The notes beneath the pieces are model-generated. The model ran no database searches, was not told the origin of the DNA, and saw nothing but the letters and a program-made list of their open reading frames with translations. From the NCBI GenBank assembly GCA_964244495.1, contig CAXTIU010000007.1, positions 1 to 64,000 on the forward strand: 64,000 nt of DNA, written 5' to 3'. Position numbers and translations under genes: made by a program. The stretch is from RH-AL1 sp964244495 (GTDB lineage Bacteria > Pseudomonadota > Alphaproteobacteria > Rhizobiales > Beijerinckiaceae). Within the stretch, counting starts at the first letter, position 1. Each line of letters opens with the position of its first letter. Positions 9,262-18,336 of the stretch are shown piece after piece.

Positions 9262-9717
9262 ATGATCACCGAGCGTTTAGTGGATGTCGTGGACACCAGC
9301 AAAATGGCTGTCGTGCACACGTTCCCGATCGCGATCGACGCCGGGGACGCCGTTCCGCACGATGCCGAGTTCGAGCAGAAGGCCTCCGCTGCGGCGGCCA
9401 TCGCGCTGCCGGTCCCCGATGCCGAACTCGGCAAGCTTGCCACCCAGATGCACGTCGATCGAGGTGGGCCTTTGCAGCCCTACGGCGACGAGCACGGCTC
9501 GCTCGTCATGACCAGGGACAGCATCGAGCAGGAGACCCGTGAACGCGCCTACCATGCCTGGCTGGCGGAGGGCTGCCCGGACGGGCGCGCCGAGGCGCAC
9601 TGGCATGCCGCGCAGCACCGGTTCCGCTGCGAGCGTGCCTACCGCTTGTGGCAGCTCGAAGGACGCCCGGAGGAGAGGTCGGGCGAGCATTGGCACCGCG
9701 CGCTTCAGTTCGAGTAG
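9262..9717 (+). CDS. Small protein with two DUF2934 repeats
   Basis: Cytosolic protein of 151 aa with no signal peptide. The C-terminal half holds two consecutive DUF2934 units of about 25-30 residues: RAYHAWLAEGCPDGRAEAHW near residue 95 and RAYRLWQLEGRPEERSGEHW near 124. DUF2934 is frequent in Rhizobiales and Methylobacterium and has no established function. The N-terminal ~75 residues are alanine- and aspartate-rich and not recognised. The ATG is preceded by GGGACCGAG. A perfect hairpin lies just upstream at 9211-9239. The gene converges on the HWE kinase gene at 9818. Confidence 0.72.
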   Translation: MITERLVDVVDTSKMAVVHTFPIAIDAGDAVPHDAEFEQKASAAAAIALPVPDAELGKLATQMHVDRGGPLQPYGDEHGSLVMTRDSIEQETRERAYHAWLAEGCPDGRAEAHWHAAQHRFRCERAYRLWQLEGRPEERSGEHWHRALQFE

Positions 9718-9817
9718 GATCGAGCGCTCGCGATCGTCCACCGGCGGAACATCGGCCCTGGGATCGCAAACGCCGGGGGGCGCCGGGACGCGAGAAGTTG
9801 GACGACCGGACGCTCCC

Positions 9818-12595
9818 TCATGCCGCGCCCGGCCTGGGCGTGTCCTCGGCCTGCAATCCGGTGAGGGGCGCGGTGATGGTGCAGACGACACCCGTCAACG
9901 GATAGCTGAGATCGGCGGACCCGTTGAAGTTGCCGGCCAGCCCGCGCCCGATGAGCCGCGAGCCGAAGCCGAGGCGGGTCGGCGGCGCGACCGGCGGCCC
10001 GTTCTCTTCCGTCCATGTCAGACGGACCTGAGGATCGTCCCCGCCGCCGATGATCGTCCAGGCGATCACGACCCGCCCTCCCGCCGTCGACAAGGCGCCG
10101 TACTTTGCGGCGTTGGTCGCCAGTTCGTGCAGGATCAGCGACAACGAGGTCGCCGCCTTGCCCGCCACCTTCACCTCCGGCCCCTCCAGCCGAAAGCGGT
10201 CGGGCCGATCCCGGTGCGGCTCCAGCGCGTGCTCGATCAAGGGTCCGAGCAACGTGCTGGCGAGCGCACCGCCGAGCAGCAGGTCATGCGCCTTGCTGAG
10301 GGCGACGACGCGATCGGTCAGGACCTTCTTCGCCACGCCGAGGTCGGTGGCGCCGCGCATCGTCTGCAACACGATGGCATGAACCATCGCCAGCATGTTC
10401 TTCATGCGGTGGCTGAGTTCCAGGTTCAGGACGTGGCGCTGTTCCTCGGCTTCGACCCGGGCGATGGCGGCGCGCGTACGATCGGCCACGTTGCGCACGA
10501 ACAGGATCTCCTCCACGCTCCAGGCATGCGCCCGACGTTTCGCCGCGTAGAAGAGCGCGACGATCCTGCCGTGCTCGATGACGGGAAGGTTGAGCAGGGA
10601 TCCGATGTGGAAGGCGGCGAGCGCGTCCACATCGGCCTTCGTGCGCGGATCCAGCAGGACGTCGTCCACGACCACGGTGGCGCCCGCCTTGAGGTCACCG
10701 ATGTAGGACCCGTAATCCCTGAAGGCGTGCAGCGCGGCGATGCTGCCGAGGTCGTCGCGCGCCCAGTCGTGGGTCACCAGGATCGTCTCGTGCTCGAGGT
10801 CGACCGCGCCGTAACCGGCGCGCGACAGCCGCAGCGTCCGGCCCATGACCTCGGCCGCCGATGCTGCCATCACGCCCTTGTCGGTGGCGTCCCGCAACCG
10901 GTCGCCCAGCTCGGCGAGGGCCGCCCGCCGGGCATCGGCCTGCTTGCGCGCCGTGATGTCGAGGAACAGGCTGGCGAAGCGCTGGCCGGTCTCCTTGTGG
11001 GAGCGCACCTCGAACCAGCGGTCGAGCGAGGGAACCTGGAGCTCGAAACGCTGCGGCTCGCCGGTGTCGACCGTGCGCGCGTAGGTCTCGATCAACCATG
11101 ACGAGATGTCGGGCACCAAGCTGCGGATCGTCTGGCCGACGCTGTCGGCCGGCAGGCCGGATTGCGCGACGAAGGCCGGATTGATCTCCAGGAAACGGGC
11201 GTCGACCGGGCGACCGTCCCCGTCGCGGATCACCTCGCCGAGGAAGAAGCCCTCGTGCATGCCCGTGAACAGACCACGCCAGCGTTCCTCGCTCGCGACC
11301 AGGGCCCGCTCGGACCGCTTGCGGGCGGAAATGTCGGTGAAGAGCAGGGCCATCGTGCGGGCGGCCGCGTCGCCGACCGGATAGGCATGGACCTCGAACC
11401 ATTTGTCGCCGAGCGCGCCGGCGCGCTGCTCGAAGCGCTCGGAGGTGCCGCTCCGGGCGATCCGGCCGTAGGTGTCGAACCAGTGCTGCTCGTGATCCGG
11501 GGCGAGATCGCGCATCCACCGCCCGACCGGATCGCTGAGGCCGGTGTGTCTTTCGAACGCCGGATTGACCTCCAGGAAGCGGTAGTCCCGCGGCCGGTCG
11601 GTTCCATCGAACTCGATCTCGATGACGCAGAAGCCGGCGTCGATCGACTCGTACAGGGAGCGGTAGCGCTCCTCGCTCCGGATCAAGGCGTCCTCGGAAC
11701 GCCGCTGCTCGGTGCGGTCGCGCAGGATCTTGATGAAGCCGTCGGGCGTGCCGTCCTCCTTCAGGAGCGGCATCATCTCTCCGCTGGCCCAGAACACACT
11801 GCCGTCCTTGCGCCGGTGCCATCGCTCGTCGGTGCCCCGGCCACGCAGCAAGGCGCTCCCCATCTCCTTCTCGGGGATGCCGTCGCGCGAGTCCTGGTCC
11901 GTGAAGAAGACGTGGGCGGGCCTGCCGATCATCTCCCGCTCGCTCCAGCCGAGGATCGCCTCGGCTCCACCCGTCCAGCCGGTGACGGCGCCGTGCGGGT
12001 CCATGGAGACGATGGCGTAGTCGACCGCGCTTTCCAGGATCGCTGCGTTGCGGCGGTCGCTGTCGCGACGCTCCTTCAGCGCGCGACGGAGCGCGAGCTG
12101 CGTCATCACGTGACGGGCGAGCGTGCGCAGGGTGAACGCCTGCTTCTCGCTCAGGACGTTGGGTTTGGTGTCGAGGACGCAGAGCGTGCCGAGCGCCGTG
12201 CCCTCGGGCGTTCGCAGCGACACGCCGGCGTAGAAGCGCACATGGGGATCGCCGGTCACCAAGGGATTGCCCGCGGTGCGCGCGTCCTTGGTCGTGTCGG
12301 CGATCACGAACACATCGGACTGCTGCACGGCGTAGCTGCATATCGAAGCGGTGATCGGGGTCTCGCTGCGCCCCAGGCCGGTTTCGGCCTTGAACCATTG
12401 GCGGTCGCCGTCGAGCAGCGAGATCAGCGACACCGGCATGCCGCACGCTTCCGAGGCCAGTTTGACGATGTCGTCGAATTCGACTTCGGCCGGCGTATCG
12501 AGAATGGCGTACAGCGCCAAGGCACCCCGTGTGTCGGGGGCATCACGATGCTTACTGGTGCCCTGCTCCACGCGGTCTCGCTGCTCTCGTGTCAT
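9818..12595 (-). CDS. GAF/multi-PAS HWE-family histidine kinase
   Basis: Soluble sensor kinase of about 925 aa. Domain order: an N-terminal GAF domain (about 25-165; LYAILDTPAEVEFDD), three PAS/PAC units (about 185-300, 310-430 and 435-560, each ending in a D-I/R-T/S-x-R/Q linker such as RDRTEQRR and LDITARKQ), a second GAF domain (about 570-710) and an HWE catalytic region. HWE marks are ELSHRMKNMLAMVHAI with the phospho-accepting His, the N-box LILHELATNAAKYGAL, the WTEENGP segment and GFGSRLI near the end. HWE kinases are abundant in Rhizobiales and usually answer light or general stress. No transmembrane segment or response regulator partner is seen. The ATG at 12595 is one choice; an in-frame GTG 18 bases upstream is possible, as the Shine-Dalgarno touches the ATG. 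Confidence 0.92.
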   Translation of the reverse strand: MTREQRDRVEQGTSKHRDAPDTRGALALYAILDTPAEVEFDDIVKLASEACGMPVSLISLLDGDRQWFKAETGLGRSETPITASICSYAVQQSDVFVIADTTKDARTAGNPLVTGDPHVRFYAGVSLRTPEGTALGTLCVLDTKPNVLSEKQAFTLRTLARHVMTQLALRRALKERRDSDRRNAAILESAVDYAIVSMDPHGAVTGWTGGAEAILGWSEREMIGRPAHVFFTDQDSRDGIPEKEMGSALLRGRGTDERWHRRKDGSVFWASGEMMPLLKEDGTPDGFIKILRDRTEQRRSEDALIRSEERYRSLYESIDAGFCVIEIEFDGTDRPRDYRFLEVNPAFERHTGLSDPVGRWMRDLAPDHEQHWFDTYGRIARSGTSERFEQRAGALGDKWFEVHAYPVGDAAARTMALLFTDISARKRSERALVASEERWRGLFTGMHEGFFLGEVIRDGDGRPVDARFLEINPAFVAQSGLPADSVGQTIRSLVPDISSWLIETYARTVDTGEPQRFELQVPSLDRWFEVRSHKETGQRFASLFLDITARKQADARRAALAELGDRLRDATDKGVMAASAAEVMGRTLRLSRAGYGAVDLEHETILVTHDWARDDLGSIAALHAFRDYGSYIGDLKAGATVVVDDVLLDPRTKADVDALAAFHIGSLLNLPVIEHGRIVALFYAAKRRAHAWSVEEILFVRNVADRTRAAIARVEAEEQRHVLNLELSHRMKNMLAMVHAIVLQTMRGATDLGVAKKVLTDRVVALSKAHDLLLGGALASTLLGPLIEHALEPHRDRPDRFRLEGPEVKVAGKAATSLSLILHELATNAAKYGALSTAGGRVVIAWTIIGGGDDPQVRLTWTEENGPPVAPPTRLGFGSRLIGRGLAGNFNGSADLSYPLTGVVCTITAPLTGLQAEDTPRPGAA

Positions 12596-13255
12596 CTCCA
12601 GCCGTCGGTTCACCGGGGACGGTCGATGACCGCGCCGAAGATCGCAGCCAAGACCGCCCTCGCGGGAAAAGGGCGCCCGAGGCCGGACCACACCTCGGCT
12701 TCGTCCGCGAACCGCGACGCGAGGCCCTGCCCCTCGACCTTACCTGAGACGCTTCGAAACGGGAACAGCGCACGCGGACGGGCAAGACCACGCCCGGCTT
12801 TCCTCCCGAAGGGCTGGATATCGACGCCTTCGGCCCAGGACCGCCCGGCCGCGATAGGGGCGGCTTCATGAAGCCTCCGATCAGCCCGCCACGCTTCGAG
12901 CAGGCCACCGCCCCGCCGAAGCGGAGCAGGGACAAGGTCATGGCGAGGACGCTCGGCCGCAAGTGGTTCCTGAACGGCCTGTCGTCGTTGGCGGCGACAG
13001 GAAACGAGGAGCTTCGACGACGCCGCGCGCACGTTCCAGGACTGCGCGCCGGCGGCGCCAAGCCGCCCAGGGACGAGGCCGAACGGATCGTCGCCGACGT
13101 CCGGCGCCTGGGGAGGGTCGGCGTCATGCGCACGGTGTTCGCCGGCTTGCTCGCCGTGGACGTCGGACCGGATGACGGACCCGATCCGATGCCCCAAGAT
13201 GTCGCGCTGCGTCAGCCTTCTCGGACAACCGCTGCGCACGTGCCGGGCCGATGCT
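12596..13255. other. 660-base intergenic region
   Basis: This region holds the upstream region of the minus-strand HWE kinase and the 3' flank of the minus-strand phosphoesterase. A plus-strand frame at about 12868-13398 stays open, but its second half is the antisense of the phosphoesterase gene and its first ~110 codons match no family I know. It was not annotated. Confidence 0.35.
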
Positions 13256-15022
13256 CTAGCCGATCACCTCCAGCACCATGGCGTCGCGGTGCTCGCGCCC
13301 GTACTCGTCCGTCACCCGGACGGTCAGGGCGTAGTGACCGGCCCGCAGGCCGCGCGGCAACCGCGCGGACCAGATGTGAGACGACGGCATCGGCTTGACC
13401 CAGGGCTTGATCGTGCCCGGATACCGTCCGTAGAGCTGCTGGACGAACGGGTCCGGCCGCACGATCCTCGTCATGGCGAGCGCGGGCGCGGCGTCGAGTG
13501 CGTAGGCCACCTCCGTCTTCGGGCCACCGTCGAACACGTTGACGACGACGCTCGCGGCGGCGGCCTGGTCCGCCGTCAGCGGCGAGCGCAGCAGTTGCGA
13601 CATGCTCGCGTCGCGGAACGTCTCGCGGTCGTCCTCGTGGGCCTGCGTTTCCAGGCTGATGCGCATCTGCTTGTTCGCCGGCTCGGCGGCGGGGACGTAG
13701 CGGGTGGTGTAGGCGGCGCCGTCGATCGACAGCACGTGGAAGCCGTTGGGCGTGCCGTCGGTGCTGTCGGCGCAGGCGATGCCGCGATGGTCGAGCGGGC
13801 CGCTCCACCATGAGCCGGACACGGCGGTCAGGACGTGGTGGTGGTGCGGGATCGGGCCGCTCGCGCCGTCCGCCGGGCCGAGGTAATGGTGTTCTGTCGT
13901 GTGCGTGTGCCCGGCGAACGAGACGCTAGGCCGGTCGCCGAGGAGCTTGAGGAGGTCGGCCCTGTTGCTCGTCGTGATCGCGGGGTCGTCGTGACCGAGG
14001 TAGCTTGTCAGCGGGATGTGCATGACCAGCACGATCAGGCGATCCGCCGGGGTCTCCCGCAGCAGCGCGGCGACGAAGGCGAGTTGGTCGGCGGCTATGA
14101 AGCCACGGTACTTGCCGGCCTTGCCGGGCTTCGCCGGATCGGGGCCGAGGTAGTCCACGTTGTCGAGCATGATGAACAGCGCGCCGGCGTGCTCGTGCGC
14201 GGTGTGGGTTGCCCCGAAGACGCGCTTGAACGTTTCGCGCGAGCGGCGGGCATCGGGCGCCTCGTAATTGAGGTCGTGGTTGCCGCCGACGTTCCACCAC
14301 GGCAGGCCGATTCGACCCAGGATCGCGTTGTAGCGCCCGTAGAGCGACAGGTCGTCGAACATCAGGTCACCGGCCGTGATCCCGAAGGCGGCCGGCGAGC
14401 CGATCAGCCCGGCGACCACGTCGTCGCGCACGTACTCGAGTTCGGCGATCGATTCCGGCTGCGGATCCGTGAGGAGGAGGACGTCGAAGCGCTCCGGCTC
14501 GTCGACGCGCCGGAGCGCGAAGTCGATCGCGACCGGCAGCGGGCCGGTGGCGGCGAGCCCGGGATAGCGCAGGTCGAGGTCGGCCGGCGTGCCGTTCGGC
14601 TCGTGGACGACGGCGACGATCGGCAGCCGGGTCCCGGGATCGACCGGCACCGCGTAGCCGGCCGGCTTGACCACGAAGACCGACATGCCCGGCTCCACCG
14701 GCAGGGTGTAGCGCCCCGCCGCGTCGGTGCGCACCACGTCGCGCCCGTTCGAGACCAGCACGCCGGGGATCGGCGGCCCGGACGCACCGCGGTCCCCCGA
14801 TGCCGACACGTCCTCCCGCACCGTCCCGCGCGCGGTGGCGCCTCCCGGCTCCGGAGCGGATACCTGCCCCGTGGATTGTTGCCCCTTCAGTTCTTGCCCC
14901 GTGGACACCTGTCCTGTTGATCCCTGCCCTTCGGCCAATTCGGGCGTCGCCGCCGCGACGGCGAGCGCGGCGCCGCCCGCCACCACGGTGCGTCGCGAGG
15001 GCATGTCCTGGTTCTGCGTCAA
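13256..15022 (-). CDS. Tat-exported calcineurin-like metallophosphoesterase
   Basis: Exported phosphoesterase of about 588 aa. A twin-arginine signal (PSRRTVVAGGAALAVAAA) is followed by a linker built of a five-residue repeat (Q-x-S-T-G, four copies). A beta-sandwich N-terminal region, the metallophosphatase domain and a C-terminal beta domain come next. Metal-ligand motifs in order: LLTDPQPES, ITAGDLMFDD, NVGGNHDLN, VMHIPLTS and FAGHTHTTEHH. The first motif is D-P-Q rather than D-x-H, as is usual in this C-terminal-domain subfamily. The substrate is unknown. The TTG at 15022 is preferred because GGGAG lies 8 bases upstream; the ATG at 15004 is the alternative. The gene is divergent from the CYTH-CHAD gene across about 200 bases. 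Confidence 0.87.
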   Translation of the reverse strand: MTQNQDMPSRRTVVAGGAALAVAAATPELAEGQGSTGQVSTGQELKGQQSTGQVSAPEPGGATARGTVREDVSASGDRGASGPPIPGVLVSNGRDVVRTDAAGRYTLPVEPGMSVFVVKPAGYAVPVDPGTRLPIVAVVHEPNGTPADLDLRYPGLAATGPLPVAIDFALRRVDEPERFDVLLLTDPQPESIAELEYVRDDVVAGLIGSPAAFGITAGDLMFDDLSLYGRYNAILGRIGLPWWNVGGNHDLNYEAPDARRSRETFKRVFGATHTAHEHAGALFIMLDNVDYLGPDPAKPGKAGKYRGFIAADQLAFVAALLRETPADRLIVLVMHIPLTSYLGHDDPAITTSNRADLLKLLGDRPSVSFAGHTHTTEHHYLGPADGASGPIPHHHHVLTAVSGSWWSGPLDHRGIACADSTDGTPNGFHVLSIDGAAYTTRYVPAAEPANKQMRISLETQAHEDDRETFRDASMSQLLRSPLTADQAAAASVVVNVFDGGPKTEVAYALDAAPALAMTRIVRPDPFVQQLYGRYPGTIKPWVKPMPSSHIWSARLPRGLRAGHYALTVRVTDEYGREHRDAMVLEVIG

Positions 15023-15224
15023 TGATCCCACTCCCAACCTCGATCGTCGAGGAAACCAGACGGAAGCGAACGTCGCGTGACGAAGGTCGAGGGCGTCGAT
15101 CGTGGGAGAGGATCGGATCCAGACCTGATGGATTGTCCACGGCCGGACAAAGAACGGCAACCGCCCGGATGTGTGTTTTGCTCCCGCTTGAGACCCCAAG
15201 AGCCCTGGATGCGAGGAACGCGGC

Positions 15225-16721
15225 GTGCCCGAAGGACGCGAGTACGAATTGAAGTTCGAGATCGGTTCCGACGACGTGGATCGTCTCCTGTCGAACCCGG
15301 GCGTCGAGCCGCCGGCAGCCAAGAAACGGCTGCGCTCGACCTACTTCGACACCGCCGATGCCGTGTTGCGACGCCATGGCGTCAGCCTCCGCGTTCGCCG
15401 CTCCGACGCGTCCGTCGTCCAGACGGTGAAGCGGACCGGATCCTCCATCGTCGATCGCGAGGAATGGGAGCGCGAGGACGCCGACGTGGCGCCCGACCTC
15501 GCCTGGCTGCGAACCACGCCCCTCAGGCGGTTGTTCAGCAAGCGCGTGGCGCGCCGTCTGCAACCCTGCTTCACCGTCGACGTCGAACGAACGGTGTTCG
15601 CCCTGGCGCAGGGGGACGCGCGGATCGAAGGCGCGCTGGACAGGGGTACCATCCGGACGCAGGCCGGATCGCTTCCGGTCAGCGAGTTCGAACTCGAACT
15701 GAAGACGGGTCGTCCCAGGGCCGTGCTGACGTTGGCGCGCGGCTTGGCCAGGGACGTGCCGATGACCTTGAGCCTCGCGAGCAAGTCCGAGCGCGGCTAC
15801 GGGCGCAGCGACCCGGCATGGGGACACCCCACGAAGACGCTGGAGCTCCGGCTCCGCGGGGACATGAGCTTGGCGGAGGCTTTCGAGGCGGTGACACAGG
15901 CCTGCCTGCGGCTGCTCCTCGCCAACGCGGCCCTCATCGGCGGCGGGGAGGATGCGGAGGCCGTTCACAAGGCCAGGATCGCGTTGCGCCGCCTGCGAGC
16001 CGCCCTCGAACTCTTCGGGCCGGTCCTGCGCCGGCGCTGGCGCCACATCCTCGTCGACGTGAAATGGATGGCGAGGAAACTCGGCGAGGCGCGCGACACC
16101 GATGTGTTCCTGGAGCAGGTCGCCGCCGGCGTCGAGGACCAGGGTGGCCGCGACCTGATCGGCGTCATGCGTGACCGGCAGCGGGCGATGCGGCAGGCGC
16201 TGCGGACGGCGCTCGCGTCGCCGCGTTGGCGGCTGCTTCTCCTGGATCTGGTCGACGCTTCGCGATGCGGCGTGCGGCGTGGCGCGCGGCACCGGCCTTT
16301 GCGGCCATACCTCGACGCGCGACTCGCTTCGCATCGACGCTCCCTCGCCAAACGGTCGCGGAACATGAAGGCCTTGTCGCCCGAAGCGAGGCACGACGTG
16401 CGCAAGCGCGCCAAGATGCTCCGCTACACCTGTGACTTCGCCAGCGTCGGATCGGGCCTGGTGCCTCGCCGCAAGTCGTTCCGCCGGCTGCTGGACGATC
16501 TGCACGTCCTCCAGGAAACACTCGGCACCCTCCATGATCGCGAGGCCCTCCACGAGCGTTTGCGCGAGGACGTCATCGGTCGCGACGGCGCCGTCGGACC
16601 TTCGGGTTCCGTCTCGTCGGCCGCGCAACGCGTCGTGGCGCAGGAAAACCCGTCGCGACACGCGTTGCGCGAGGCGCGACACGCGTCGCGCCGCATCCGT
16701 CGCTCGGCGTGCTACGCGTAG
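15225..16721 (+). CDS. CYTH-CHAD domain protein (inorganic triphosphatase-like)
   Basis: Cytosolic protein of 498 aa. The CYTH domain fills about residues 1-205 and begins with the ExExK signature (EYELKFE, residues 6-12). Other CYTH strands are RSTYFDTAD, SLRVRR, EWERE and EFELELKTG. Many such domains hydrolyse inorganic triphosphate with Mg or Mn. The CHAD domain (about 225-490) has the helical, His- and Arg-rich pattern VHKARIALRRLRAALELF, LGEARDTDVF, HDVRKRAKMLRY and LQETLGTLHD, and is thought to bind polyphosphate. The start is GTG with AGGAA spaced well upstream. The divergent neighbour is an exported phosphoesterase, so a shared role in phosphate metabolism is possible but only inferred. 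Confidence 0.92.
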   Translation: MPEGREYELKFEIGSDDVDRLLSNPGVEPPAAKKRLRSTYFDTADAVLRRHGVSLRVRRSDASVVQTVKRTGSSIVDREEWEREDADVAPDLAWLRTTPLRRLFSKRVARRLQPCFTVDVERTVFALAQGDARIEGALDRGTIRTQAGSLPVSEFELELKTGRPRAVLTLARGLARDVPMTLSLASKSERGYGRSDPAWGHPTKTLELRLRGDMSLAEAFEAVTQACLRLLLANAALIGGGEDAEAVHKARIALRRLRAALELFGPVLRRRWRHILVDVKWMARKLGEARDTDVFLEQVAAGVEDQGGRDLIGVMRDRQRAMRQALRTALASPRWRLLLLDLVDASRCGVRRGARHRPLRPYLDARLASHRRSLAKRSRNMKALSPEARHDVRKRAKMLRYTCDFASVGSGLVPRRKSFRRLLDDLHVLQETLGTLHDREALHERLREDVIGRDGAVGPSGSVSSAAQRVVAQENPSRHALREARHASRRIRRSACYA

Positions 16722-16894
16722 CCTCACGCCGCTCGGGGGTGCCGGCGTCGCCGATGCGCGCGGCGCGCGGGATCGCGTCCGTCATCGCCGGCGCGACGGC
16801 CGGTTCGGGCATCGGACCGAGGGACAAGGTCATCCGGCAGGGTGCGCACGCCCGCGTTGCGATGCGCGGCGCGCTCGGGTAAGCAGCGCGACCT

Positions 16895-18154
16895 GTGGAC
16901 GAGGACCTTGCGAGGATGGGACTCCCGGTTGCTCCCGCGACACCGGCCGACCTTGCCGCCGACCTGTCCCTGCGCGTTCGCGGCATCGGCACGAGCCAGA
17001 TCGGTCTGGTCGCCGACCGCGGCCGGGACGATCCCGACGTGGTGAAGCTGTGGATCGGGGAAGGCGACCTGCCGACGCCGCCCTTCATCGTCGAGGCGGC
17101 GCACCGGGCGATGCAGGCGGGGCACACGCGCTACACCACCTCGCTGGGCATGCCCCGCCTGCGCGAGGCGCTCAGCGCCTACCACGCCCGGCACTGGCAC
17201 GTGGACGTTGCGCCGGACAGGTTCGCCGTCACGGCCGGCGGCATGAACGCCATCATGCAGGCGATGCAGGCGCTGGTCGACCCCGGCGACGAGATCGTCG
17301 TCCCGTCCCCCGCCTGGCCGAACCTGGGCGAAGCGGTGCGCGTCACCGGCGGGGTGCCCGTGAGCGTGCCGTACCGCGTCGGGCCGGACGGGCGCTTCGC
17401 CCTGCCGCTGGCCGATATCGAGGCGGCGATCACCCCGCGAACCCGCGTGCTGGTGGTGAACTCGCCCTCGAACCCGACCGGCTGGATCATGCCGTTGGCG
17501 GAGATGATGGCGCTGCGCGACCTGGCGCGCGAGCGCGGGCTATGGATCCTGTCGGACGAGGTTTACGCGCATTTCACCTATGGCGACGCCATCGCGCCGT
17601 CGTTCCTGCAGGTCTGCACGGAGACCGACCGCCTCCTCGTGTCGAACACCTTCTCCAAGAACTGGGCGATGACCGGCTGGCGCGCCGGGTGGCTGGTCTA
17701 TCCGCGCGGCTTGGCCGCCACGTTCGCCGCGTTGGGCCAGTACAACACGACCTCCATCCCCACCTTCGTCCAGCATGCCGCCGTCGCCGCGCTGGACGAG
17801 GGCGACGACTTCATCCGAAGCATGGTGGACCGCTGCGCGCGGAGCCGGGCGATCCTGGTGGAAGGCCTTTCGCGCTTGCCGGGCGTCACCGTCGCGCCGC
17901 CGGACGGGGCATTCTACCTCATGGCACACGTGGCGGGGGGCGAGCCCAGCCTCGCCTTGGCGCTCCGCCTGCTGCGCGAGGCGAAGGTCGGCGTCGCGCC
18001 GGGCACCGCCTTCGGACCGGCGGGCGAGGGTTTCGTCCGCATCTGCTTCGCGATCAGCCCAACCCTCGCCCGCGAGGCGGTGGACCGCCTGTCCACGGTG
18101 CTGGGACGCCGGCATCCGGTGGCCCCGACGCGGGGACCGATCGGCGCCGGATGA
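16895..18154 (+). CDS. Pyridoxal-phosphate aminotransferase, class I/II
   Basis: Aminotransferase of fold type I, 419 aa, of the AspC/aromatic aminotransferase kind. Visible features: LWIGEGDLPTPPFI near residue 51, the PLP-contact segment TAGGMNAIMQAMQAL, VVNSPSNPTGWIM, LSDEVYAHFTYGD, the PLP-binding lysine in SNTFSKNWAMTGWRAGW, and a C-terminal arginine in GFVRICFA that would bind the substrate carboxylate. The substrate cannot be fixed by sequence. The GTG at 16895 gives the full N-terminus; an ATG at 16916 is also possible. The gene stands alone between the CYTH-CHAD gene and the radical SAM gene. Confidence 0.88.
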   Translation: MDEDLARMGLPVAPATPADLAADLSLRVRGIGTSQIGLVADRGRDDPDVVKLWIGEGDLPTPPFIVEAAHRAMQAGHTRYTTSLGMPRLREALSAYHARHWHVDVAPDRFAVTAGGMNAIMQAMQALVDPGDEIVVPSPAWPNLGEAVRVTGGVPVSVPYRVGPDGRFALPLADIEAAITPRTRVLVVNSPSNPTGWIMPLAEMMALRDLARERGLWILSDEVYAHFTYGDAIAPSFLQVCTETDRLLVSNTFSKNWAMTGWRAGWLVYPRGLAATFAALGQYNTTSIPTFVQHAAVAALDEGDDFIRSMVDRCARSRAILVEGLSRLPGVTVAPPDGAFYLMAHVAGGEPSLALALRLLREAKVGVAPGTAFGPAGEGFVRICFAISPTLAREAVDRLSTVLGRRHPVAPTRGPIGAG

Positions 18155-18336
18155 GGTGAACGGCGCCCGCTGGCGAGGGTCGCGCTTCTCGCGGACCCCG
18201 CTCCGGCGTCGCACCACAGCTCGCGCGGGCTGATGCCTCCGCGCATCCGGGGGTTGACGCCGCGTCCGGGCATCGCCCACCGTCGGGGTCGATGTCCCGA
18301 CCGGCATGCCGGCCGGCGCTGGGAAACCGGAAGAGT

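Noticed and set aside
12868..13398. Plus-strand frame of 176 codons
   Set aside because: Second half is antisense to the phosphoesterase and the first half matches nothing known; no good ribosome site.
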